64,000 nucleotides of DNA from Spirochaetaceae bacterium. GTDB lineage: Bacteria; Spirochaetota; Spirochaetia; SZUA-6; Bin103. Every line of letters starts with the position of its first letter. Position 1 is the first letter of the stretch. Below the pieces are notes generated by a model that was given only the letters and a program-made list of their open reading frames with translations, was not told the DNA's origin and did not search any database. The stretch is from contig JAPPKD010000160.1 in the NCBI GenBank assembly GCA_028820215.1, positions 106,635 through 170,634 on the forward strand, given 5' to 3'. A program made the translations under genes and the position numbers. Shown in pieces: positions 33,086-43,030 of the stretch.

Positions 33086-33838
33086 TCAGATGTCCATCGC
33101 CACCTCGGCGCGCTTGCCGGCGCGTTTCAGCTTGGGCGATCGCTGCATCAACGACGCTACCAGACGGTTGATCGGGCGCATCCAGCGCGGCAGGTCGGCG
33201 TCGCGCAGGACGTTCAGGAACAGCACGACCCGCGGGTGAGCGCTCCTGTTCCACACCTCGTGCCGGTAGGTGTCGTCGAACAGCACGCCTTGCCCTTCCC
33301 GCCAGTGGTACTCCTGGTCGCCGCAGACGATGTAGACCGGCGCGTCGTCCGGCACGATCAGGCCCAGGTGGTAGCGGTACACCCCCCGGAAGAAGCCGCG
33401 GTGCGCGGGGATGTGCTTGCCGCCGTCCAGGATCGAGAACATCGCCGTTTCGACCTCCGGGATCTGCCCTAGCACCTCCACGGTCTTCGGGACCAGCTTC
33501 ACGTTGGTGTCGTGCCAGACGCCGTGACCCTTGAGAAAGAAGGTTCGCCACGGGATCCCGTCCTTGCCGGAGATCGGGGTCTGCAGCGGGTCAACCTCGT
33601 GGAATTTCGGGATCCGCTCCGGGTTCCGCAGCAGCGCCTCCGCCTCCGCGCGGATCTCCGGGTAGGCGTCCTCGATCAGCCGGTGGCCGGGGAATCCCCG
33701 GTCCAGGTCCACGAACGGCGGATTTCGCACGAACACGGGGGTGATCAGACTGAACGCCAAGGCGAAGATCCCGGGCTCGATGAAAAACACCCCCAGCCCC
33801 ACCACGACGATGGCGCCGACGATGATCAGCAGTACCAC
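33086..33838 (-). CDS. Aspartyl/asparaginyl beta-hydroxylase (AspH/LpxO-like)
   Basis: A 250-residue Fe(II)/2-oxoglutarate hydroxylase with an N-terminal membrane anchor (VLLIIVGAIVVVGLGVFF). The catalytic region has GKHIPAHRGFFRGVYRYHLGL, the conserved HRG and RxH segments, and FDDTYRHEVWN with the distal iron His. Bacterial members include LpxO, which hydroxylates lipid A acyl chains, so an envelope-lipid role is plausible. It ends 12 bp from the convergent lipoprotein gene; a small ACCCC/GGGGT hairpin lies between them. Confidence 0.8.
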   Translation of the reverse strand: MVLLIIVGAIVVVGLGVFFIEPGIFALAFSLITPVFVRNPPFVDLDRGFPGHRLIEDAYPEIRAEAEALLRNPERIPKFHEVDPLQTPISGKDGIPWRTFFLKGHGVWHDTNVKLVPKTVEVLGQIPEVETAMFSILDGGKHIPAHRGFFRGVYRYHLGLIVPDDAPVYIVCGDQEYHWREGQGVLFDDTYRHEVWNRSAHPRVVLFLNVLRDADLPRWMRPINRLVASLMQRSPKLKRAGKRAEVAMDI

Positions 33839-33906
33839 GTTCTCCTAGAGGTACCCGAAGCACCCGGTACAAGCAAGCGCTGGAGCTGACGGGCTAAACT
33901 CCGGCC

Positions 33907-35010
33907 ATGTTGACCCTGGAGGGCTGTGCCCGACGCCTCGACCGCGTGCGCTCGATTCTGGCCGACCGCGAGCTCGACCTGCTGCTGCTCACCGACCCCT
34001 GCCACGTCTACTACGTCACCGGCTGCCTGCCTCCGTGGTTCGCGCTCGGGGCGGTGGCGATCGGCGCCGAGCGCTCGGTGCTGGCCACCAGCGAGCCGCG
34101 CTCAGACGGCGCCACCGTGGACGACGTGCGCGTCGCCGAGGCGCAGTCCAACGCGACGATCCGCCTGGACCAGGCGGACGGCATCGCGGCGTTGCTCGCC
34201 CCGGAGCTTGCCGGCGCGCGCCGCGTGGGCCTGGACCAGGGGGTGCTCGGCGCCGCCGTGCTGCAGCGCATGGACGCCACGTTTACGGACGTGACGACCG
34301 ACCTGCTGCACCTGCGCAGGCGCAAGGACCCGGACGAGGTCGAGCTGATCCAGGCCGCCGCGCGCTGCGTCGACGCCGCCTATGCCCGTGCCGCACAGGT
34401 CATCGAGCCGGGTCTGGACGAGCTGGCCCTCTACAGCGAGCTGTCCGCCGCGGTGGTGGAAGAGGCGGGCGAGCTGCCGCTGCGGTTCGGTCAGGACTTC
34501 CAGTGCGGGTCGCCCGGCGGCCCGCCGCGGCGCCGGCCGGCGCGCGCGGACGAGCTGTGGATCCTGGACCTGGGCGTCAACTACCGCGGCTACTACGCGG
34601 ACGCCTCGCGCGTGTTCGCGGTGACCGCGCCCACCGACGAGCAGGAGCGGGCGCACCGGCAGGCGGTCGACACGCTGGCGGAAGTCAAGCGGATGGCGCG
34701 GCCGGGCGTGGCCTGCGTCGACCTGTTCAACCTGGCGCGCGAGCGCATGGACCGGATCGTGCCCGGCGGCATGTTCCATCACCTCGGCCACGGCATCGGC
34801 CTCTGCCCGCACGAGCCGCCCTACCTCAACCCGGCGTGGCCGGACGGCGTCCTTGCCTCAGGTGACGTCATCACCGTCGAACCCGGCGTGTACGGCGACG
34901 GACTGCGTGGCGGGGTGCGCGTGGAGGACGACATGCTGGTGACCTCCGACGGGGTCCGCACGCTCATACACGCGCCCAAGTCCCTGCGCCCGCTCGAGCG
35001 CGACGGCTGA
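33907..35010 (+). CDS. M24-family (Xaa-Pro) aminopeptidase
   Basis: A 367-residue creatinase/prolidase-type metallopeptidase. The N-terminal domain is followed by the pita-bread catalytic domain: ILDLGVNYRGYYADASR supplies two Asp ligands, HHLGHGIGL the His, TVEPGVY and RVEDDML the Glu ligands. It starts at ATG 33907, 69 bp from the divergent hydroxylase. The next gene, a GltS-like carrier, begins 13 bp later, so peptide trimming and amino-acid uptake may be coupled (inference). Confidence 0.85.
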   Translation: MLTLEGCARRLDRVRSILADRELDLLLLTDPCHVYYVTGCLPPWFALGAVAIGAERSVLATSEPRSDGATVDDVRVAEAQSNATIRLDQADGIAALLAPELAGARRVGLDQGVLGAAVLQRMDATFTDVTTDLLHLRRRKDPDEVELIQAAARCVDAAYARAAQVIEPGLDELALYSELSAAVVEEAGELPLRFGQDFQCGSPGGPPRRRPARADELWILDLGVNYRGYYADASRVFAVTAPTDEQERAHRQAVDTLAEVKRMARPGVACVDLFNLARERMDRIVPGGMFHHLGHGIGLCPHEPPYLNPAWPDGVLASGDVITVEPGVYGDGLRGGVRVEDDMLVTSDGVRTLIHAPKSLRPLERDG

Positions 35011-35023
35011 CATCTCCCGAACG

Positions 35024-36421
35024 GTGCCCATTTCCTGGCCGCTGCTCATCGATCTCGGGCTGATCGGCGCGGCGTTGGCGGCCGCGACCGCCCTCCGCGC
35101 GCGCGTCCGGCTGCTGCAGCGCTTCCTGATCCCCAACGCGCTGACCGCCGGCGTGCTGCTGTTCCCGTTCTACAACTGGGTGGCGCCGCTCGCCGGGCAC
35201 GGCACTGGCGGCGTCGAGCAGCTCACCTACCACCTGCTCAACCTGGCGATCATCGCGCTCGGCCTGCGTTCGACCACCCGGCGCCGCGCCAGGGCGATCA
35301 CGGGTTCGGCGGCCGTGATCCTGTCGCAGATGACCCTGCAGGGGCTGGCCGGTTTGCTGCTCACCTTCGCGCTGATCGGGACGCTGCTGCCGGAGCTCTT
35401 TCCGAGCTTCGGGTTCCTGGCGGCGATCGGCTTCTCCCTGGGGCCGGGCCAGGCGTTCGCGATCGGGTCGGGCTGGGAGCGGCTGGGCTTCGCCGGCGCG
35501 GGCAGCATCGGCCTGACCTTCGGGGCGCTCGGCTTCCTGCTGGCCTGCGTCGGCGGCGTGCTCCTGATCAACGCCGCGATCGCGCGCGGGTGGATCGAGC
35601 CCCCGTCCGGCTACGGCCGGCGCACCGGGCTGCTGGACGCGCGGGACGTGGGGCCGGAAGGCGCCCGGCAACGCACGGAGCCGGACGCGATCGATTCGCT
35701 GTCGCTGTGGCTGGCGATCGTGTTCGGAGTCTACCTGGCCAGCTACGGCCTGCTGGCAGGAATCACCGGGTTGCTGGCCCTGCTCGGGCCGGCAGGGAGT
35801 GAGCTGGCGGCCAACCTGTGGGGCATCGCCTTCATCTTCGGGCTGCTGACGGCGCTGGCCGCGCGCGCGCTGGCCGAGCGGCTCGGCCTTGCCCACCTGC
35901 TCGACGGCGGCGGGCTGACGCGCGTCGCCGGCGGCGCCGTCGACTTCATGATCGCCGCCGGGCTGGCGTCGATCGCCGTCGGGGTCATCGCCGAGTACTG
36001 GCTGGTGCTGGCCGTGTTCGCGCTCCTGATCGGGACGCTGACCTTGGCATCGCTGATGTGGATCACGCCGCGCATGTTCGCCGACCACTCGTTCGCCCGG
36101 CTGCTGATGTTCTACGGCAGCCTGACTGGCACCCTCACCACCGGCATCGCCCTGGTGCGGGTGGTCGATCCGGAGCTGCGCACGCCGGCCGCGGCCGACT
36201 ACTGCTACGCATCCGGGCTCACCTTCTTCCTGGCGATCCCGATGATCCTGGTCCTGAACGTGCCCGCCAACGGCGGCGGCGCCTGGGTGCCGGCCGCGGT
36301 GCTGGCGGCGTACGCGCTGGCGATCGCCGCGGCATTCCGGGCGCTTATCGGAAAGAGGGGCTGGCGGCGGCCCGACTCGGCCTGGAACGACCGATCCGAG
36401 AAAGTGCGCCGGGTGGTGTAA
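35024..36421 (+). CDS. GltS-like sodium/glutamate symporter family membrane protein
   Basis: A 465-residue inner-membrane protein with about 12 hydrophobic spans. The segment GFSLGPGQAFAIGSGWERLGF, followed by GSIGLTFGALGFLLACVGG, parallels the substrate hairpin of GltS carriers (GGHGTA in classical members), and FMIAAGLASIAVGVI resembles the second half. It probably imports glutamate or a related dicarboxylate with sodium; the altered GGHG motif leaves the substrate open. GTG 35024 is the likely start, 13 bp after the M24 peptidase. A strong terminator follows. Confidence 0.6.
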   Translation: MPISWPLLIDLGLIGAALAAATALRARVRLLQRFLIPNALTAGVLLFPFYNWVAPLAGHGTGGVEQLTYHLLNLAIIALGLRSTTRRRARAITGSAAVILSQMTLQGLAGLLLTFALIGTLLPELFPSFGFLAAIGFSLGPGQAFAIGSGWERLGFAGAGSIGLTFGALGFLLACVGGVLLINAAIARGWIEPPSGYGRRTGLLDARDVGPEGARQRTEPDAIDSLSLWLAIVFGVYLASYGLLAGITGLLALLGPAGSELAANLWGIAFIFGLLTALAARALAERLGLAHLLDGGGLTRVAGGAVDFMIAAGLASIAVGVIAEYWLVLAVFALLIGTLTLASLMWITPRMFADHSFARLLMFYGSLTGTLTTGIALVRVVDPELRTPAAADYCYASGLTFFLAIPMILVLNVPANGGGAWVPAAVLAAYALAIAAAFRALIGKRGWRRPDSAWNDRSEKVRRVV

Positions 36422-36458
36422 CCGGACAGCCGTGGGGTTGTTTGCTTAGTTACCTACA

Positions 36459-36520
36459 CGAAGGACATCTCGCCTTCGGGCCCCTGGGGTTTCACCTCCT
36501 TTACCCAGGGGCCTTTTTTT
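36459..36520 (+). terminator. Rho-independent terminator with an extra upstream hairpin
   Basis: A perfect 10-bp stem GGCCCCTGGG/CCCAGGGGCC (36479-36488, 36504-36513) is followed by seven T residues. A smaller stem CGAAGG/CCTTCG (36459-36478) lies directly upstream. It ends transcription from the M24-GltS operon, just before the convergent sucD gene. Confidence 0.9.
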
Positions 36521-36573
36521 GTCCTCTGCGCTGTCCTGTTCCGTGCGCTGCCCTCCTCCGAGATGCAGGAGGC

Positions 36574-37434
36574 TCAGCCGCTGACCAGGTCCGGGATCTC
36601 TTCCGGGTGGGTGGCGATGCGCGCGCCAGCGGAACGGAGGGCGTCGATCTTGTCGCCGGCTGACCCCTCGGCCCCTTCCACCAGCGCGCCGGCGTGGCCC
36701 ATGGTCTTGCCTTCCGGGGCCATCCGTCCGGCGATGAAGGCCACGACCGGCTTGGACATCTCGAGCCTGATGTAGTCGGCGGCGCGCTGCTCGTCGGTGC
36801 CGCCGATCTCCCCGATGAGCACCACCCGGTCGGTGCCGGCGTCGCGCTCGAACAGCTCCAGCACGTCGATGAAGTCGGTGCCGTTCACGGGGTCGCCGCC
36901 GATGCCGATGCAGGTGGACTGGCCGATGCCGCGCTCGGTCAGGGCGTACACCGCCTCGTAGGTCAGGGTGCCGCTGCGCGACACCACGCCCACGCTGCCG
37001 GGCGAGGCGATCGTCCCCGGCATGATGCCTACCTTGCTCTGCGCCGGCGTCAGCAGTCCCGGGCAGTTGGGGCCGAGCAGGCGGCTGCCGCCGCGGTCGA
37101 CCCGCGCCCGCACGAGCTGCATGTCCCGGATCGGGATCCCCTCCGTGATGCAGACCACCAGCCGGATGTCCGCGTCCACGGCCTCCAGGATGGCGTCCGC
37201 GGCCAGCGGCGGCGGCACGAAGATGACGCTGCAGTCGGCGCCGGTGCGCTCGCGCGCCTCGGCCACGGTGTCGAAGATCGGCCGCCCCAGGATCGATTCG
37301 CCGCCCTTGCCGGGCCGGGTGCCGCCGGCCACGTCGGTGCCGTACTCGATCATCTGGCCGGCGTGGAAGCGGCCGTGATTGCCGGTGATGCCTTGCACGA
37401 TCACCCGCGTGCTCCGGTCGATCAGGACAGACAT
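36574..37434 (-). CDS. sucD: Succinyl-CoA synthetase, alpha subunit
   Basis: A 286-residue CoA-ligase subunit. The CoA-binding N terminus includes [23 protein letters not shown], then [11 protein letters not shown] and [14 protein letters not shown]. The phosphorylated histidine is in TMGHAGALV. It interconverts succinyl-CoA with succinate, giving ATP or GTP. ATG 37434 follows the beta-subunit gene by 13 bp, so sucC-sucD is one operon. It fits with the 2-oxoacid:ferredoxin oxidoreductase at 23.7-26.6 kb in a TCA-type route. The convergent terminator is nearby. Confidence 0.9.
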   Translation of the reverse strand: MSVLIDRSTRVIVQGITGNHGRFHAGQMIEYGTDVAGGTRPGKGGESILGRPIFDTVAEARERTGADCSVIFVPPPLAADAILEAVDADIRLVVCITEGIPIRDMQLVRARVDRGGSRLLGPNCPGLLTPAQSKVGIMPGTIASPGSVGVVSRSGTLTYEAVYALTERGIGQSTCIGIGGDPVNGTDFIDVLELFERDAGTDRVVLIGEIGGTDEQRAADYIRLEMSKPVVAFIAGRMAPEGKTMGHAGALVEGAEGSAGDKIDALRSAGARIATHPEEIPDLVSG

Positions 37435-37447
37435 ATGAGTATTGGCA

Positions 37448-38632
<1,185 letters not shown>

Positions 38633-38645
38633 GGGGAATCGGTGA

Positions 38646-38683
38646 CCGAACGTTCGGCCGACACGCAATATAAGGGTATATTG
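38646..38683. promoter_or_regulatory. Divergent promoter with palindromes between sucC and the MMPL gene
   Basis: A perfect 18-bp palindrome CAATATA-AGGG-TATATTG (38666-38683) contains a TATATT -10 box on each strand. A second palindrome CCGAACGTTCGG (38646-38657) lies toward sucC. Such symmetry would let one factor control both genes. -35 boxes are weak. The CGAACGTTCG core also occurs at 31334-31343. Confidence 0.5.
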
Positions 38684-38697
38684 GGCATCGCTCCACC

Positions 38698-41067
38698 GTG
38701 ACAGTAGCCCGCCCGTCCGCGCGCTCCCTGCGTGCGGCCTCCGCCATTCTCCGCCACTCCCGTACGATCATCGTCGCCTGGGTGGCGATCACGGTTGCCC
38801 TCGGGCTTGCCGCCCTGGGCGTGCGCGTCGATCCGGAGGTGGTGCGGCTGCTGCCGCGCGACGACGAGGCGCAGCGTCTGTTCGACACCTACGGACAGGA
38901 GGACAAGGACCTCAACTACATGATCCTCATGCTGCGCGCCGACGAGCCGTTCGCCGTGAGCTCGCTGCAGGGGCTGGCGGAAGCGGACCGCGCCATATCC
39001 GCGCACCCGCTCGTCGTCTCATCCGTGACGCCCCTGAACCTGCCGGCCTACCGCCTCGCAGGCGGCCGGCTGCAGCTCGCTCCGGCGCTCGCCGAGGGAC
39101 GCGCGCCGGCCACGGAGGCGCAGGCCGAGCGCGTGCGCACGGCGCTCCGCGACGCCCCGGAGGCGCGCAACCTGGTGCTGGCAGCCGACGGGTCCGCCCT
39201 CGCGGTGGTGTACGCGGTCACGGTGATCCCCGACTACCAGGAGTTCCTGGTGTCGATCGAACCGGCGCTCGACGGGCTGCGCGAGCACTACGAGGTGACG
39301 CTGGCCGGCTGGATACCGCTGCACCAGGCCACGCTGGCCGCGCTCAACCGCGACCCGCCGATCCTGGGGCTGCTCGCCGCGGGCGTGGTCATCCTGACGC
39401 TGCTTGCCGCCCTGGGACGGCTGCCGGTGTCGCTGTCGGTGGTTGCCGTCGCCGCCAGCGCCGCCATCTGGGCGACCGGACTGATGCGCCTCACCGGCGT
39501 GCCGATCGCGATCATCACGCTGGTGGTGCCGATCCTGGTGCTGGCGTTGACCAGCTCGTACGGCGTGCACCTGGCGTTCCGCTTCGGGCGCGGACCCGGC
39601 GACGTGCTCCCCGCCACGGCGGAGGTCATCCGCCCGGTGGCGCTGGCCGCGGTGACCACGATAGCGGGGCTTCTTACGCTCTTGCTGTCGAGCATTCCGC
39701 GGCTGCGCGAGTTCGCCCTGATATCGGCCGCCGGCGTGGGCGCAGGCGCGCTGCTCTGCCTGACCGTGCTGCCGGCGGCGCTGCACCAACTGCACCGCCG
39801 GCACGATCCCGAAGCCGGGCGGCGCCGGCCCGCCGCCGTGCTCTCCGTGCTGCAGCGGTTCGCGGTGACCCTGACCGGCGCGCCGCGCGCGGCCCTCGCC
39901 GGCGCGGCGCTGGTGCTGGTCCTGTTCGCCGTGGCGTTGCCGGCGGTCCGCTACGAAACCGACTTCGCCGGACACGTGCGCGGCGAGAGCGACGCGGTGG
40001 CCGCCAACGCCGAGTTCATGCGCGAGTTCGGGAGCTTCATCGACCTCAACCTCACGCTGCAGGCCCCGGACGACACCGTGCGGTACTTCGCGCTCCCGCA
40101 CGTGCTGTCGGCCGTGGACGACCTGGAAGCGCGGCTGGCCGCGCATCCCGACGTCAGCCACATCTCGTCCTTCACCACCAGCCTGGCCGCGCTGCGGCGC
40201 GCGGCCGCCGGTGGCGAGCCACCTGGCCCCCTGACGGCGGCCGACCGGCCGCTGATCGAGCTGGCGGCGCGCATGAGCACGCTGGCCGCCGCGGCCCGCT
40301 CCGGCCCCGGCCTCGGCGACGGCGCGACGACCCTGACCAGCCGCCTGTGGGTGATGGAAGGGTCGACCGGCGGCTACCTGTACGAGGCAGGAACGGCCGA
40401 GCTGGCCTCCTTCGTCCGCGAGGCGGTGGGCGAGACGCTGCCGGAGGTTCGCTCGGACCTGTGGGGCTGGAGCATGTTCGGGCTGCGGCTGTCCGAGCTG
40501 CTGCGGCGCGACCAGATCATCACCGCCCTCTCCAGCGCCGTGCTGGTGGTGGTGCTGACCGCGGTCGCGCTGCGCTCGATCCTCCTGGGTCTCGCCGCGG
40601 TGGCGCCGCTGGCGATCGGGATCATGGCGACCGCGGCGCTGATGGCAGCCGCCGGCGTGCCGTTCGACGCGCTGTCGGTGATGGTGGCCAGCCTGGCGAT
40701 CGGCATCGGCATCGACGACGCCCTGCACCTGCTGGTCTGGTACAAGCGCGAGCGCAATCACGGCGCCGAGCGAGAGCAGGCCATGCGCGCGGCGGTGGCC
40801 CATGCCGGCTGCCCGATCCTGGTCACCTCCGGGGCGATCTGCTTCGGGCTGCTGGCGCTGGTGGGATCGACCTTCGTGCCGGTCGGCCGGTTCGGTTTGC
40901 TGCTGAGCATCGCCATCGCGGCGACCACGGCGGGCGCGCTGACCGTGCTGCCGGCGCTGCTGACCTGCCGTTTCCCCGCGCGGCGCGCGCGGTCAGCGGT
41001 ACAGCCAGCCGTAGTACAGCTTCAGCAGCCGTTGCAGCCACGGAGAGTGCCACGACGCGTCCATTAG
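38698..41067 (+). CDS. MMPL/RND-superfamily membrane transporter
   Basis: A 789-residue exporter with two repeats of one helix, a large periplasmic loop and five or six helices. Signature segments include PILVLALTSSYGVHLAFR in the first half and LAIGIGIDDALHLLVWYKRERN in the second; the GxDD pair lies in the proton relay. Members export lipids or other hydrophobic molecules. GTG 38698 is the start. The last 75 bp overlap the convergent glycosyltransferase gene, and the tail (RARSAVQPAVVQLQQ...) is probably non-conserved. Confidence 0.8.
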   Translation: MTVARPSARSLRAASAILRHSRTIIVAWVAITVALGLAALGVRVDPEVVRLLPRDDEAQRLFDTYGQEDKDLNYMILMLRADEPFAVSSLQGLAEADRAISAHPLVVSSVTPLNLPAYRLAGGRLQLAPALAEGRAPATEAQAERVRTALRDAPEARNLVLAADGSALAVVYAVTVIPDYQEFLVSIEPALDGLREHYEVTLAGWIPLHQATLAALNRDPPILGLLAAGVVILTLLAALGRLPVSLSVVAVAASAAIWATGLMRLTGVPIAIITLVVPILVLALTSSYGVHLAFRFGRGPGDVLPATAEVIRPVALAAVTTIAGLLTLLLSSIPRLREFALISAAGVGAGALLCLTVLPAALHQLHRRHDPEAGRRRPAAVLSVLQRFAVTLTGAPRAALAGAALVLVLFAVALPAVRYETDFAGHVRGESDAVAANAEFMREFGSFIDLNLTLQAPDDTVRYFALPHVLSAVDDLEARLAAHPDVSHISSFTTSLAALRRAAAGGEPPGPLTAADRPLIELAARMSTLAAAARSGPGLGDGATTLTSRLWVMEGSTGGYLYEAGTAELASFVREAVGETLPEVRSDLWGWSMFGLRLSELLRRDQIITALSSAVLVVVLTAVALRSILLGLAAVAPLAIGIMATAALMAAAGVPFDALSVMVASLAIGIGIDDALHLLVWYKRERNHGAEREQAMRAAVAHAGCPILVTSGAICFGLLALVGSTFVPVGRFGLLLSIAIAATTAGALTVLPALLTCRFPARRARSAVQPAVVQLQQPLQPRRVPRRVH

Positions 41068-41745
41068 GTGGTCCATGAACGCGTCGGGCGGTGCGGGGAA
41101 GTACGGTTGGTACCCAAGCCGCCGCTCAAACATCCGCGCCGGCATGATCGCCACCTGTCCGCGACAGTCGGCAAACGCGCGGTCGACCGCGCCGGCAAGG
41201 AACATCGGTCCGGTTCCGAACGCTATCGATAGTTCCTTGTGGAACCGCAGGAACGTCGATCGCCGCGGCAGCCGCCGCAACACCTGCAGCCACTCGTCCA
41301 GTCCGGGCTCCATGCCCAGGATCGCGTTCGTGATCAGCCGCCGCGTCCCGCAGGCCAGTGAGATGAGCCGGTGGTCCAGTCCCGCGAACGGCAGCGCCGA
41401 GGTGATCACCCGCGCGTGCGGTACCATTGCCGTCAGCTCGTCGAGCGGGCGCAGCGCCCGCGCGTCCACGTCCGCGTAGAAGCCCCCCTTCTCGTACAGC
41501 ACGAACAGCCGGCCGGCGTCCGCGCGCTGGTGCAGGTACCGGTAGCGGTCCCAGGTCGGCAGGAACCACGCGTGGCGGGCCTCGATAAGCTCGCGCAGCG
41601 CCGGCTCGTCCCAGAGACGGTACTCGTGGTCGGGATTGAGATCGCGCCAGGTGCGCTGCAACTCGACCAGCCGCGCCGGCAGGTGCTCCTGGCCCTGGAT
41701 CCAGATCTGGTGGAGCCGGCGCGGCACCCGCGACCGTTCAGCCAC
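40993..41745 (-). CDS. Glycosyltransferase with DXD motif (GT32/OCH1-like)
   Basis: A 250-residue glycosyltransferase. RRLHQIWIQG near the N terminus and YEKGGFYADVDARALRPLD (D92-x-D94 for metal-nucleotide-sugar binding) identify the GT32/capsular-polysaccharide group. It lacks a signal peptide. Start 41745 overlaps the upstream GT1 gene by 8 bp, making this the last gene of the five-gene operon. Its 3' end overlaps the MMPL gene on the other strand. It probably adds a sugar to an acceptor made by the upstream enzymes (inference). Confidence 0.75.
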   Translation of the reverse strand: MAERSRVPRRLHQIWIQGQEHLPARLVELQRTWRDLNPDHEYRLWDEPALRELIEARHAWFLPTWDRYRYLHQRADAGRLFVLYEKGGFYADVDARALRPLDELTAMVPHARVITSALPFAGLDHRLISLACGTRRLITNAILGMEPGLDEWLQVLRRLPRRSTFLRFHKELSIAFGTGPMFLAGAVDRAFADCRGQVAIMPARMFERRLGYQPYFPAPPDAFMDHLMDASWHSPWLQRLLKLYYGWLYR

Positions 41746-43030
41746 GCGGCGTCGCCAAGTGGCGGTCGATCAGCTCCACCGCCGCCGCAACGCCGTCCTC
41801 GGCGCGCAGCCGTGCGCCCAGTCCGGCAGCCCGCTCCCGCATCGCCGGCGAGGCTAGCACGTCCCGCAGCCGACCGGCCAATCCGGGAGCGTCCAGCCGG
41901 GCCATCGGCAGCGGCTCCGGCCCCGCCCCCAGCGCCGCCACCCGGCGGCCCCAGAAGAACTGGTCGGCGAAGAACGGCACCACCACCGTCGGCACGCCGG
42001 CCATGAGGCTGGTGGCCACCGTGCCGGCGCCGCCGTGGTGGACGGCCGCCGCCACCCCCGGCAGCGCGCGGGCGTGCGAAAAGCCCTCGGCGACCAGCAT
42101 GTCCGGCGCCTCCGGGAGCGGCGGCCGCGCGCCGGCCGTGCCCGCGGTTCCGGCCGCGCCCGCGAGCAGTCCCCGGCAGCCGACGACGCGCAGCGCCTCC
42201 ACCACCCGTGCCAGCACGCGCTGCGGGTTGCGGGAGGTCATGCTGCCGAATCCCACGAACACCGGCGGCGGCCCGTCGCGGAGGAACGCCGCCACCCGGG
42301 CATCCTCGCTGTCCCACGACCCGCGCGCCGGCGCGGTCCAGTAGCCGGCGGCACGGTGCCAGGCGGGCCAGTCGGCCGGGCGCGTCACCACCAGGCTGCT
42401 GAAGCCGTACACCACCGGCACCCGGCCCGTGTACAGTCGCGCGGCGGGCCCGAACGGCCCGGCGTCCGGCATGCCCGCGTCGCGGCGCCAGCGCTGGAAG
42501 CCGGACCGGTAGGGCTGCCACATCGCCTGCTCCATCAGCCGGTAGGACAGCCGGTTGCCCGCCCGGCCCAGGGGCAGGCCGTCCGGAACCAGGAACGCCC
42601 GCCACGCGCCGGTCCGGGTCACCGGCTGCTGGCCGACGACGATGCTCGGCAGATCCAGGCGCTCGGCGACGTGCGTGGCGAACGACGCGAACGGGGTGTG
42701 CAGGACCGCCGCGCAGGAGCGGCAGGCCGCGTACGCCTCGTCGAGCACCGCGCGCTGCAGCGGCCGGGCGATGCGCACCAGGTGCAGGGCGAAACGCAGC
42801 CCGTTGCCGCCCGACTCCAGCCACTGCCGGCCGCGCTCGTCCTCCGGGATCGCCACCGGATCGCCCGACAGCCCCGCGAAATCCAGGCCGGCGCGGGTGG
42901 CGTCCTCGGCGTAGGCGGCGTGCGTGACCAGCACCACTTCGTAGCCGGCACCGGCAAGCCCGGAGCCGAGCGTGATCAGCGGACCGACGTCCCCCCAGGA
43001 GCCGATGGCGACGATGGCGATGCGCTTCAC
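41738..43030 (-). CDS. GT1-family glycosyltransferase (UGT/sterol glucosyltransferase-like)
   Basis: A 430-residue GT-B fold enzyme. The N terminus (VKRIAIVAIGSWGDVGPLITLGSGL) is typical of GT1 antibiotic/sterol glycosyltransferases. The donor-site signature VAAAVHHGGAGTVATSLMAGVP, then FFADQFFWGRRV, is intact. It should transfer a hexose from a nucleotide sugar to a hydrophobic acceptor. GTG 43030 overlaps the GMC gene stop (GTGA) and so is firmly supported. It sits between the GMC oxidoreductase and the second glycosyltransferase. Confidence 0.85.
   Translation of the reverse strand: MKRIAIVAIGSWGDVGPLITLGSGLAGAGYEVVLVTHAAYAEDATRAGLDFAGLSGDPVAIPEDERGRQWLESGGNGLRFALHLVRIARPLQRAVLDEAYAACRSCAAVLHTPFASFATHVAERLDLPSIVVGQQPVTRTGAWRAFLVPDGLPLGRAGNRLSYRLMEQAMWQPYRSGFQRWRRDAGMPDAGPFGPAARLYTGRVPVVYGFSSLVVTRPADWPAWHRAAGYWTAPARGSWDSEDARVAAFLRDGPPPVFVGFGSMTSRNPQRVLARVVEALRVVGCRGLLAGAAGTAGTAGARPPLPEAPDMLVAEGFSHARALPGVAAAVHHGGAGTVATSLMAGVPTVVVPFFADQFFWGRRVAALGAGPEPLPMARLDAPGLAGRLRDVLASPAMRERAAGLGARLRAEDGVAAAVELIDRHLATPRG

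Noticed and set aside
36421..36520. Possible riboswitch in the two-hairpin region
   Set aside because: It lies downstream of a gene and before a convergent stop, so it has no gene to control; a terminator explains it.
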